NCBI GenBank assembly: GCA_002311635.1
Contig: DBZJ01000143.1
Location: 26,175 to 32,553, forward strand
Source: Syntrophaceae bacterium UBA1163
GTDB lineage: Bacteria; Desulfobacterota; BSN033; UBA1163
Length of the DNA stretch: 6,379 nt
Direction of reading: 5' to 3'
A program made the position numbers and the translations under genes. Under the pieces are notes generated by a model that worked only from the letters and a program-made list of their open reading frames with translations, was not told the DNA's origin and searched no databases. Positions 1 through 4,784 of the stretch are shown here, in pieces; position 1 is the stretch's first letter, and each line of letters starts with the position of its first letter.

Positions 1-605
1 TAAAAATCGATTTCCCAGGCCAGAATTTCAGCGAATGCGGTGGTCAACGGGTCCTGTTCTCCGGCCTCATCCATTGCCTCAAAGAGAGAAGAACGAATCT
101 CCCCGACGACCTTTACCAGATGGGTTTCGAGGGAAACTTCTTTCCTGCGAGCGACGTATCCCTGGGCATCCTTTTCGATCTCATAGATCTCGGTTGGACT
201 CGCTTCGTAAATAAACGTTACCAACTCTCCCTTCCCATCGGCGATGAAACGATAAGTCCCTCCTTTGATCTTCCTGAAATTCACGTAGGATTTCAATTTG
301 GAAACGATCAGATCGATCCATCGAGGGGGAATGTTCTTCTCCGTTAAAGATTGGAAAAGATTACTTCGTTCTTCCACTTCGCCCTCGATCGTCTGAAGCT
401 GGGGCTCCTGGGAGGTGGATGTCGCGGAGGTAGGGGAAGTGGCGGGAGGCGGTGGAGAAGCGGAGGGGATTAAAAAAAAGTAGATCAGAAAAAAAAGGGC
501 CACGATAAAAGACCCCGAAACAAGAACCCACTTCCTCCTCGCTTTCTTGGCCTCAGAAGGTTGCCCTTTGAATCGGTCCGGTTCTTTTGAATCAAAATTC
601 TCCAT
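1..605 (-). CDS. Membrane-anchored M23-family peptidase, N-terminal part only (runs off left edge)
   Basis: The reading frame is open from an ATG at 605 to the window edge, giving 201 codons. Residues 1-25 are charged and cytoplasmic-looking (KKARRK just before the membrane). Residues about 26-47 form one hydrophobic segment (VLVSGSFIVALFFLIYFFLI), a signal anchor. A Pro/Thr/Ser-rich linker covers about 48-66. Residues about 75-201 match my recollection of the OapA-like/Csd3-like region ahead of M23 (LytM) catalytic domains: NIPPRWIDLIVSKLK, then VNFRKIKGGTYRF, a Y-x-A-S-P segment, VVGEIRSSLFEAM, and FAEILAWEIDF at the edge. Known of the family: zinc-dependent endopeptidases that cut peptidoglycan cross-bridges in the periplasm. 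The catalytic HxH and HxxxD motifs would lie beyond the edge, so activity cannot be judged. It is the third gene of a minus-strand operon, 18 nt after galT; the Shine-Dalgarno is weak (GAAGAGC region), suggesting coupling to galT translation. Confidence 0.82.
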   Translation of the reverse strand, partial: MENFDSKEPDRFKGQPSEAKKARRKWVLVSGSFIVALFFLIYFFLIPSASPPPPATSPTSATSTSQEPQLQTIEGEVEERSNLFQSLTEKNIPPRWIDLIVSKLKSYVNFRKIKGGTYRFIADGKGELVTFIYEASPTEIYEIEKDAQGYVARRKEVSLETHLVKVVGEIRSSLFEAMDEAGEQDPLTTAFAEILAWEIDF

Positions 606-623
606 TCTCAGCTCTTCATTCTT

Positions 624-1610
624 TTATAGGACCCCTCTCAAAAAATTCGCAGCATCTTCAGGTGGCGTAGGATTGACGAAAAAACCCGTCCCCCATTCGA
701 ACCCTTCCCGCAATCCTATTCGTAGTCGCGTTTCGATGTGCCAATGGTACTCCGGCCGATGGAACCGATTCTGGACAGGGGATGTATGGAGAGTAAAACT
801 GTAAGGAGGATCGGAAAGAAGTTCAAAAAAACAATGGAACAGCGACTGGATCCCACCGGAAAGATCTGCCACCTCCTCTTCCCTAATGCGATGGAAATCG
901 GGGGAGTGAACCTTGGGGATGATCCAGGCTTCAAAGGGGTAACGCGAGGCGAAGGGCAAGAAGATCAAAAAATGGACGGTCTCCAGAATCACCCTTTTCT
1001 TCATCGTCATTTCTTCTTTGATGATGTCACAAAAGATGCAGCGTTCCTTGCGCTGGTAGTAATCCAGCGTCCCCCAGACCTCTTCGTCAATCCTCTTCGG
1101 GATGACCGGCATGGCCAGGATATGGGAGTGGGGGTGACGATTGAAGATGCCGGGATAATTTTTCAGGATGAGGAACTGCTGAAATCGCTGATCCTTCTCC
1201 AAGTCAATCAGCCTTTCCCGATAAGCTTGGAGGATTTTCTCAATCTGCCTGGGTTCCATGGTGGCCAGGCCCTGTTCGTGTTCAGGGGCTTCCACGACGA
1301 TCTCATGGGCACCGATCGCCTCCATGACATCGTACATCCCCTCAGGCCTTCGATCGTAGTCCCCTTCGATACGGAAGAAAGGAAATTTATTGGGAACGAC
1401 CCGGACAGACCATCTTCCGCCATCGCCTCTCAATGAGTAAGTCTCTTGCGGAGTCATCTTTTCATTGCCCGGGCAAAAAGGACAGGGGTCCTCCGCCTCC
1501 TGAACGCGATAGGGAGGTTTGAAAGGAAGGTAGTCCGACGGACCTTTCGGGTGGTCGGTGGTGACCACTACCCACATTCTTGTAACGGGCTCTCTCCTCA
1601 GCTCTGCCAT
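624..1610 (-). CDS. galT: Galactose-1-phosphate uridylyltransferase family protein (HIT superfamily), with His at the usual Gln of the active site
   Basis: This 328-residue protein has the full GalT layout. The N-terminus MAELRREPVTRMWVVV is the usual family start, which fixes the ATG at 1610. C43-P-F-C46, H102 and H159 match the Cys-Cys-His-His zinc site known from E. coli GalT. The catalytic motif is H159-P-H161-S-H163, with H161 expected to be the uridylylated nucleophile. A second HIT half starts at C191-I-F-C194, followed by PFASRYPFEAWIIP (219-232), then YHWHIETRLR (288-297) and GFEWGTGFFVNPTPPEDAA (303-321). Known of the family: UMP exchange between UDP-glucose and galactose-1-phosphate in the cytoplasmic Leloir pathway. 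Oddity: classical GalT has HPHxQ and this protein has HPHSH, so substrate or chemistry may differ; an ADP-sugar or other nucleotidyl transferase is possible. It is the middle gene of the operon, 10 nt after the STAS/winged-helix gene. Confidence 0.88.
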   Translation of the reverse strand: MAELRREPVTRMWVVVTTDHPKGPSDYLPFKPPYRVQEAEDPCPFCPGNEKMTPQETYSLRGDGGRWSVRVVPNKFPFFRIEGDYDRRPEGMYDVMEAIGAHEIVVEAPEHEQGLATMEPRQIEKILQAYRERLIDLEKDQRFQQFLILKNYPGIFNRHPHSHILAMPVIPKRIDEEVWGTLDYYQRKERCIFCDIIKEEMTMKKRVILETVHFLIFLPFASRYPFEAWIIPKVHSPDFHRIREEEVADLSGGIQSLFHCFFELLSDPPYSFTLHTSPVQNRFHRPEYHWHIETRLRIGLREGFEWGTGFFVNPTPPEDAANFLRGVL

Positions 1611-1620
1611 CAGACTCTAC

Positions 1621-2208
1621 TCAGGAAAGAAGGGATTGGTAAATATACTGTCTCCCCCGGTGAGGCTCGTCCCTTCCCACCGCTGGTCCCTCCACTCGTG
1701 CCACAAGGCGCTTTCTATAAAGATTGAGAAGCCGGGTGCCGCTTGTGTTCATTCCGATCCCTTCCTCCTCGGATAATTCCCTCAGGGTCAACTGCTTCTT
1801 CTCCATCACCCGGTTCAAGGTGTGGATGAGATAATTATTCAGAGAACCGATGATTCGCCATCCTTCCGTCCCTGTAATCAGAATAGCCAGTCTTTTCCTT
1901 TCCAAGGCCACATCGACGTTCTCCGCCTGAGAGGAGTTGAGGTTCTTCAGGACGAGAAACTTCTCTCCATACTCACCGCTCCACAGCCGGGAGATCATTT
2001 TCGCCACCACCTCATCTGCCCAGGAAAAGTCGATGGAACCCATCCCCGAAAAATCGAGGACGACGCGAAGGGATCGTTTTTCTTCGCCCAAAATCTTTTC
2101 AAGGGCCTCTCGAATCCGGGCGCCTCGCAGCCGGCCAGCCATCTCCCTCGACCCGTTCTTCAAAACGGTACCGGTCAGTTTCTTTAAAGAAAGAGTCCGC
2201 TTCTCCAT
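1621..2208 (-). CDS. STAS-like (DUF4325-type) domain fused to a C-terminal winged helix; likely regulator
   Basis: This 195-residue soluble protein leads the operon. Residues about 25-112 resemble the STAS-like/DUF4325 family: an alpha helix (RIREALEKIL), a strand plus DFSGMGSIDFSWADEVV (52-68), which is the family's D-F-x-G-x-x-x-I-x-x-x-x-A-D-E signature, then FLVLKN and a helix ending in ALERKRLAILI. Residues about 134-195 look like a winged helix: MEKKQLTLRELSEEEGIGMNTSGTRLLNLYRKRLVAR, with TLRELSEEEGIG as helix-turn and TSGTRLLNLYRKR as a recognition-type helix, then a basic wing (GRDEPHRGRQYIY). The role is inferred: a DNA-binding switch whose STAS-like part senses a partner or ligand. 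It may bind the palindrome at 2217-2235 directly ahead of its own start. The Shine-Dalgarno before 2208 is weak (AAGAG, close to the ATG). An internal ATG at residue 23 would remove N-terminal basic residues and is less likely. Confidence 0.72.
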   Translation of the reverse strand: MEKRTLSLKKLTGTVLKNGSREMAGRLRGARIREALEKILGEEKRSLRVVLDFSGMGSIDFSWADEVVAKMISRLWSGEYGEKFLVLKNLNSSQAENVDVALERKRLAILITGTEGWRIIGSLNNYLIHTLNRVMEKKQLTLRELSEEEGIGMNTSGTRLLNLYRKRLVARVEGPAVGRDEPHRGRQYIYQSLLS

Positions 2209-2216
2209 TCTCTTGC

Positions 2217-2235
2217 TTCAATTGATTCAGTTGAA
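2217..2235. promoter_or_regulatory. 19-bp near-perfect palindrome, candidate operator of the STAS/wHTH-galT-M23 operon
   Basis: The sequence is TTCAATTGATTCAGTTGAA, centred on 2226. Eight of nine base pairs match across the axis; only T2222/G2230 fails. It lies 8 nt ahead of the ATG at 2208, between the AT-rich promoter region and the gene. Length and symmetry fit a homodimeric regulator site. Binding by the gene's own winged-helix product is inference. Confidence 0.5.
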
Positions 2236-2242
2236 CTAACTA

Positions 2243-2271
2243 ATCATAGATTTAGATTTTTGTCAAGTGAT
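2243..2271 (-). promoter_or_regulatory. Probable promoter region of the STAS/wHTH-galT-M23 operon (elements ambiguous)
   Basis: Read on the minus strand, a perfect -35 box TTGACA lies at 2266-2261 and a good -10 box TATGAT at 2248-2243. They are only 12 nt apart, too close to be used together. TATGAT with 17-bp spacing would need ATCACT (2271-2266) as a poor -35, while TTGACA with 17-bp spacing meets only TTAGTT (2243-2238). The stretch is markedly AT-rich compared with its surroundings and is the only promoter-like stretch I found ahead of this operon. The exact start is unresolved. Confidence 0.4.
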
Positions 2272-2337
2272 TTTTGAGAGAGGTCCGCTGGATCTCCCCT
2301 TGGGGATTGTGTGGTAACCATGATGGAGGTAGGAAGC

Positions 2338-2503
2338 AGACGGGACAAACAGTCAGGCTCCTCAGCTTTAGAATGCGGCCATTTAGAGGTATGGGTAATC
2401 GAGCTTATTGTTAATGCCACCTTTCCATCGGCTTGCAGCCCAGTAGACGACCGATAAAAGGTTTCCGCTCTAAAGCTTCGTCACCTGACCGCCTGTCCCG
2501 TCT
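2338..2503 (-). ncRNA. Candidate structured non-coding RNA (long imperfect hairpin, minus strand)
   Basis: Read as minus-strand RNA, AGACGGGACAGGCGGTCAGG (2503-2484) pairs over 20 consecutive positions with 2357-2338; three pairs are G-U. Next come UGACGA opposite GAGGAG, which can form U-G, G-A, A-G, C-G, G-A, A-G, then nine Watson-Crick pairs (AGCUUUAGA with UCUAAAGCU), a 2-nt AU bulge and GCGG/CCGC. Inside, CCUUUUAUCGG (2461-2451) pairs with CCGAUGGAAAGG (2431-2420) with one bulged G and one U-G. A weaker GGCAUU/AAUGGCC pairing can close a third arm. On the plus strand the wobbles become A-C mismatches and the G-A pairs become pyrimidine clashes, so the structure favours minus-strand RNA. 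It is not a tRNA, and I could not match it to 6S, SRP, tmRNA or RNase P. A MITE-like palindromic repeat is the main alternative. Confidence 0.55.
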
Positions 2504-2598
2504 CGCAACGCAAGCGGTTTTTCGTTAATGGCGGCGCAGTCTCTTGAGGAAAGGGTGAGGCGCAAAAAATTGCGGCGGGGAGTGACGGGAGGGCAGGT

Positions 2599-2910
2599 TT
2601 AATGAAGCAGAGGGTCCGGGTCTTTTCGAACTCGAAACGGGCCCTCCCATGGGTTCCGAATCTCATCCACAAACCGATCCCGACAACTTTTGCACATGAT
2701 CAAAGTGATCTCTTCGTAGACATCCTTCTCCAACTCCTGGGGGTCTAAACGTTCAGCTTGTTCGAGCAGTTCCTTTAACTGTTGATCAATCCCCTCCGCT
2801 GGTTCTGACAGGATGCCGTCAAACCCTGAAAGAACTCTAATATCGGCGACGTAGAAGAGACCGCCAGGCTGGAGTTCCTTCCCGCATCGAAAACAATTTC
2901 TCTTTTTCAT
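2599..2910 (-). CDS. Small conserved-looking protein with two CxxC pairs (probable zinc-ribbon), function unknown
   Basis: This 103-residue soluble protein is not one I recognise by name. C6-F-R-C9 near the N-terminus and C73-K-S-C76 near the C-terminus form two CxxC knuckles, a likely four-cysteine zinc site. Between them lie an apparent beta segment (GGLFYVADIRVLSGFDG, 17-33) and a charged helical stretch (about 42-67) rich in Glu, Leu and Gln. The tail after residue 85 is short and charged (PWEGPFRVRKDP). The start at 2910 is supported by a good Shine-Dalgarno, GAGGA, 5 nt upstream. It sits 133 nt after trmFO on the same strand and 95 nt before the structured-RNA candidate. Neighbours do not reveal a role. 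The cysteine knuckles suggest metal-dependent folding rather than catalysis. Confidence 0.72.
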   Translation of the reverse strand: MKKRNCFRCGKELQPGGLFYVADIRVLSGFDGILSEPAEGIDQQLKELLEQAERLDPQELEKDVYEEITLIMCKSCRDRFVDEIRNPWEGPFRVRKDPDPLLH

Positions 2911-2987
2911 CCGTTCCTCGTCAGATTCTTACATACTTAAGCGTGAGAATTTTCTTCTAATCTTCAGATCGGCTTGCGCCTTATTCA

Positions 2988-3017
2988 AACCTTAACCTTA
3001 AGCTCAACCTTAACCTC
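2988..3017. repeat. Short CCTTAA-type imperfect repeat tract
   Basis: Between trmFO and the zinc-ribbon gene, the plus strand carries several copies of the unit AACCTTAA, two of them tandem and one after the interruption GCTC. On the minus strand this reads as AAGGTTAAGGTT-type units. It contains a CTTAAG palindrome. No coding or terminator role is evident; it is low-complexity intergenic sequence. Confidence 0.55.
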
Positions 3018-3043
3018 GCCTTCTTAGGATTTCCCTCTGTTCT

Positions 3044-4351
3044 TCACACGTCATTTCTCTTCTTCCACTCTTCCAGGTCTCTCAATGCCCGTTCCGCAAA
3101 AAGAAGTCGTTTCTGTCGGCCTCTGCCCTTTCCCGACAAGGAAGGGAAGAGGCCAAAGTTTATGTTCATAGGCTGAAAGGGGACGGCGAGGGAATGGGTG
3201 ATGTAGTGGACCAACGCGCCCATAGCGGTTGTAGGCGGAGGGATAAGGGCTGGCATCCCGTTCGCGTATCGGTGGGCATTGATCCCCGACAATAGTCCCA
3301 TTGCCGTTGACTCCATGTACCCCTCTACACCCGTAATCTGCCCGGCGAAGAAGAGGTTCGGAAGCGACTTTAGCCGAAGGGATTCCCCCAGCAGTCGAGG
3401 GGAGTCGATAAAAGTATTGCGATGGATAGAACCCAGTCGGACAAATTCTGCTTTTTCTAAACCCGGAATCATCCGGAATACCCTCTTCTGCTCTTCATGC
3501 TTCAATCGGGTTTGAAATCCTACCAAATTGAAAAGCGTTTTAAAGCGATCCTCCTGCCTCAGCTGGACGACTGCAAAGGGCTGTTTCCCTGTCTTCGGGT
3601 CAATCAGGCCAACGGGCTTGAGGGGCCCGAAGGCCAGGGTCTCCCTCCCCCGCTCCGCCATCTCCTCAACGGGAAGACACCCTTCAAAAAGATATCGCTT
3701 CTCAAACGGGCGTATCGGGACTCTCTCCGCCTGATTCAATGCGTGCACGAATTGGTTATAGCTTTCCTCATCCATCGGACAATTGACGTAGTCCTGTCCC
3801 CCTTTCCCGTACCGAGACGATTTGAAGGCACGCTGAAAATTGATGGAATCAGCGGCGACGATGGGTGAGATGGCATCGTAAAAAAAGAGATGACGGCTTC
3901 CGGTCACGTTCTGAATTTCCTTGCCGAGAACTTCTGACGTAAGGGGGCCTGTGGCGATGATCGTAATCCGATCTTGAGGGATGGAAGTAACCTCCTTGCG
4001 GATCACCTTCACATTGTCCAAGCTTTCCAGGATGCGGGTGATCTGCTTTGAAAAAACCTCTCGGTCCACAGCGAGAGAATCTCCCGCAGGAACCCTTGTT
4101 TCTTTGGCGACTTTCAAGACGAGGGATTCTAATCTTCCCAGCTCCTCCTTCAGGACACCGGGAGCGTTTCCAAGGGATTCCGATTTGAGAGAATTACTGC
4201 AGACCAATTCTGCGAAGAAAGGAGAGCGATGGGCTGAAGAATAGGCCTCCGGCTTCATCTCGTAGAGAATCACCTTCCCACCTCTCCCGGCAATCTGCCA
4301 GGCCGCTTCGCAACCCGCCAGCCCCGCCCCGATGATGACAATGGGCTCCAT
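3044..4351 (-). CDS. trmFO: Methylenetetrahydrofolate-tRNA-(uracil-5-)-methyltransferase TrmFO
   Basis: This 435-residue protein is full length for the family. It is a flavoprotein that uses 5,10-methylene-THF as one-carbon donor and reduced FAD to make 5-methyluridine at position 54 in the T-loop of tRNAs. Seen here: the N-terminal FAD-binding motif G8-A-G-L-A-G13 followed by CEAAWQIA and an acidic E31; CSNSLKSE with C51; EGCLPVEEMAERG with C225; FGPLKPVGL (241-249); the second FAD-contact region FAGQITGVEGYMESTAMG (335-352); and the C-terminal HYITH and FQPMNINFGLFP (382-403). C51 and C225 correspond to the two conserved cysteines reported as catalytic in characterised TrmFO proteins. The ATG at 4351 has AGGA 5 nt upstream and puts the GxGxxG at the expected place. 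The stop is TGA. It is cytoplasmic and probably transcribed apart from the operon to its left. An intrinsic terminator on the same strand lies just upstream. Confidence 0.97.
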   Translation of the reverse strand: MEPIVIIGAGLAGCEAAWQIAGRGGKVILYEMKPEAYSSAHRSPFFAELVCSNSLKSESLGNAPGVLKEELGRLESLVLKVAKETRVPAGDSLAVDREVFSKQITRILESLDNVKVIRKEVTSIPQDRITIIATGPLTSEVLGKEIQNVTGSRHLFFYDAISPIVAADSINFQRAFKSSRYGKGGQDYVNCPMDEESYNQFVHALNQAERVPIRPFEKRYLFEGCLPVEEMAERGRETLAFGPLKPVGLIDPKTGKQPFAVVQLRQEDRFKTLFNLVGFQTRLKHEEQKRVFRMIPGLEKAEFVRLGSIHRNTFIDSPRLLGESLRLKSLPNLFFAGQITGVEGYMESTAMGLLSGINAHRYANGMPALIPPPTTAMGALVHYITHSLAVPFQPMNINFGLFPSLSGKGRGRQKRLLFAERALRDLEEWKKRNDV

Positions 4352-4379
4352 CGATTCCTATTTTATTTGGTCTCCCCCA

Positions 4380-4396
4380 AATTTGCAAAGCAAATT
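4380..4396. promoter_or_regulatory. 17-bp inverted repeat in the trmFO upstream region
   Basis: AATTTGC-AAA-GCAAATT is perfectly symmetrical (7-bp arms, 3-nt centre), 28 nt ahead of the trmFO ATG. It lies between the minus-strand terminator and the gene. A small stem TGACC-AGC-GGTCA (4405-4417) stands beside it. It could be an operator or a leader hairpin; no regulator is identified. Confidence 0.4.
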
Positions 4397-4418
4397 CCAA
4401 GACCTGACCAGCGGTCAT

Positions 4419-4454
4419 AAAAAAAAACCTTTCCCTCATATCAAAGGGAAAGGT
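4419..4454 (-). terminator. Rho-independent terminator, minus strand
   Basis: On the minus strand a 10-bp perfect stem (ACCTTTCCCT arm at 4454-4445 mirrored at 4436-4427) with an 8-nt loop is followed directly by eight U residues (4426-4419). There is no U-tract on the plus side, so it acts on transcripts running leftward. It stands 67 nt ahead of trmFO, where the only leftward transcript would come from within 4455-4784. Confidence 0.85.
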
Positions 4455-4484
4455 CTCCTACACTTCCAACCCTTCACCCGTTCA

Positions 4485-4615
4485 TCCGGAGCCCCTTTAA
4501 GGTCCCGGAAAAAGCCTTCTAACGGAACCGACAATGCTCAAAGCCTGAAGAAGTGGGTCTGTGAATTTAGAGCCGTCAACCGGCTCGGAAGGCGGAATGA
4601 TTGTCCCCGGGTTCC
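4485..4615 (-). other. Cluster of stem-forming inverted repeats upstream of the minus-strand terminator; possible sRNA or trmFO leader
   Basis: Read on the minus strand, GGAACC (4615-4610) and GACAAT (4605-4600), separated by CGGG, pair with ATTGTCGGTTCC (4535-4524), giving 12 pairs around a 4-nt bulge. Enclosed is a hairpin GAGCCG-GTTGA-CGGCTC (4586-4570). Further on, TCCGG/CCGGA (4509-4505 with 4489-4485) surround CCTTAAAGG. The terminator follows about 30 nt later, so a leftward RNA of roughly 200 nt with several stems would end there. No clear promoter for it was found, and all pairs are Watson-Crick, so strand cannot be judged from wobble. The weak 88-codon open frame here (4497-4763) is not convincing as a gene. 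Confidence 0.35.
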
Positions 4616-4660
4616 TATGTTCTTTGAAGTAGGGTCGTTTGTAAACCATACTTAACTTAA

Positions 4661-4702
4661 CAAATTGAACTACATTCCCCCGCGTTAATTTGAGTTCAAT
4701 TG
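4661..4702. promoter_or_regulatory. Inverted repeat upstream of the nitronate monooxygenase promoter
   Basis: CAAATTGAACT (4661-4671) and AGTTCAATTG (4693-4702) are inverted copies, differing by one A, separated by 21 nt. They end 13 nt ahead of the -35 box at 4716, a usual place for an activator site with two half-sites about three helical turns apart. Function is inferred from position only. Confidence 0.4.
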
Positions 4703-4715
4703 TGTCCACTCTTTC

Positions 4716-4744
4716 TTGACAGACAATCCAACTCACCTTATAGT
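4716..4744 (+). promoter_or_regulatory. Sigma-70 promoter of the nitronate monooxygenase-like gene
   Basis: The -35 box TTGACA (4716-4721) is perfect, the spacer is exactly 17 bp, and the -10 box TATAGT (4739-4744) matches five of six consensus bases. Transcription would start near 4751, leaving a leader of about 34 nt before the start codon. Confidence 0.82.
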
Positions 4745-4772
4745 TAAAAGAAATACCTGTCAAAATAAAACT

Positions 4773-4778
4773 GAGGAG
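4773..4778 (+). promoter_or_regulatory. Shine-Dalgarno that fixes the start at 4785
   Basis: GAGGAG ends 6 nt before the ATG at 4785. An in-frame ATG at 4779 directly abuts this motif and is too close. An upstream TTG start at 4716 would fall on the -35 box. The third possible start, 4785, is therefore the one to use. Confidence 0.8.
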
Positions 4779-4784
4779 ATGTTT

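Larger units (their letters stand above)
2209..2598. other. 390-nt intergenic region without a convincing gene
   Basis: From right to left it holds: a short hairpin CGCAAAAAATTGCG (2561-2574) 25 nt after the stop of the zinc-ribbon gene; the long structured-RNA candidate (2338-2503); a perfect 10-bp palindrome CCCCTTGGGG (2296-2305); and the promoter and operator of the operon to the left. No open frame inside it has a plausible start, Shine-Dalgarno and recognisable product. No clear promoter or U-tailed terminator could be assigned to the RNA candidate. Confidence 0.7.

Noticed and set aside
738..1436. 232-codon open frame on the plus strand
   Set aside because: It lies entirely antisense to galT, whose motifs are unmistakable; the translated product shows no family features.
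2312..2320. TGGTAACCA and CCCCTTGGGG (2296-2305) as operators or insertion-site marks
   Set aside because: They are short, isolated palindromes that occur often by chance; no flanking direct repeats or promoter elements give them meaning.
2338..2503. Identity of the long hairpin as 6S RNA, SRP RNA (a GGTCAGG match) or a retron msr-msd
   Set aside because: The GGTCAGG match to SRP RNA is isolated, without the GGAA tetraloop context. There is no open central bubble as in 6S RNA, and no reverse transcriptase lies nearby.
2561..2574. CGCAA-AAAA-TTGCG hairpin as terminator of the zinc-ribbon gene
   Set aside because: The stem is only 5 bp and no U-run follows it on the minus strand, where the next bases are CCTCACCC.
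4419..4615. T-box or THF riboswitch ahead of trmFO
   Set aside because: No T-box antiterminator sequence (AGGGTGGNACCGCG-like) and no recognisable THF riboswitch core could be found, although TrmFO's folate dependence made this worth checking.
4497..4763. 88-codon open frame on the minus strand in the divergent region
   Set aside because: No Shine-Dalgarno, no recognisable domain, and it runs across the -35 and -10 boxes of the opposite gene as well as several inverted repeats. It is probably chance, though a decayed gene cannot be excluded.
4716..4784. N-terminal extension of the nitronate monooxygenase from a TTG start
   Set aside because: It would begin at the -35 box and translate the promoter; the strong GAGGAG before 4785 gives the family's usual N-terminus.
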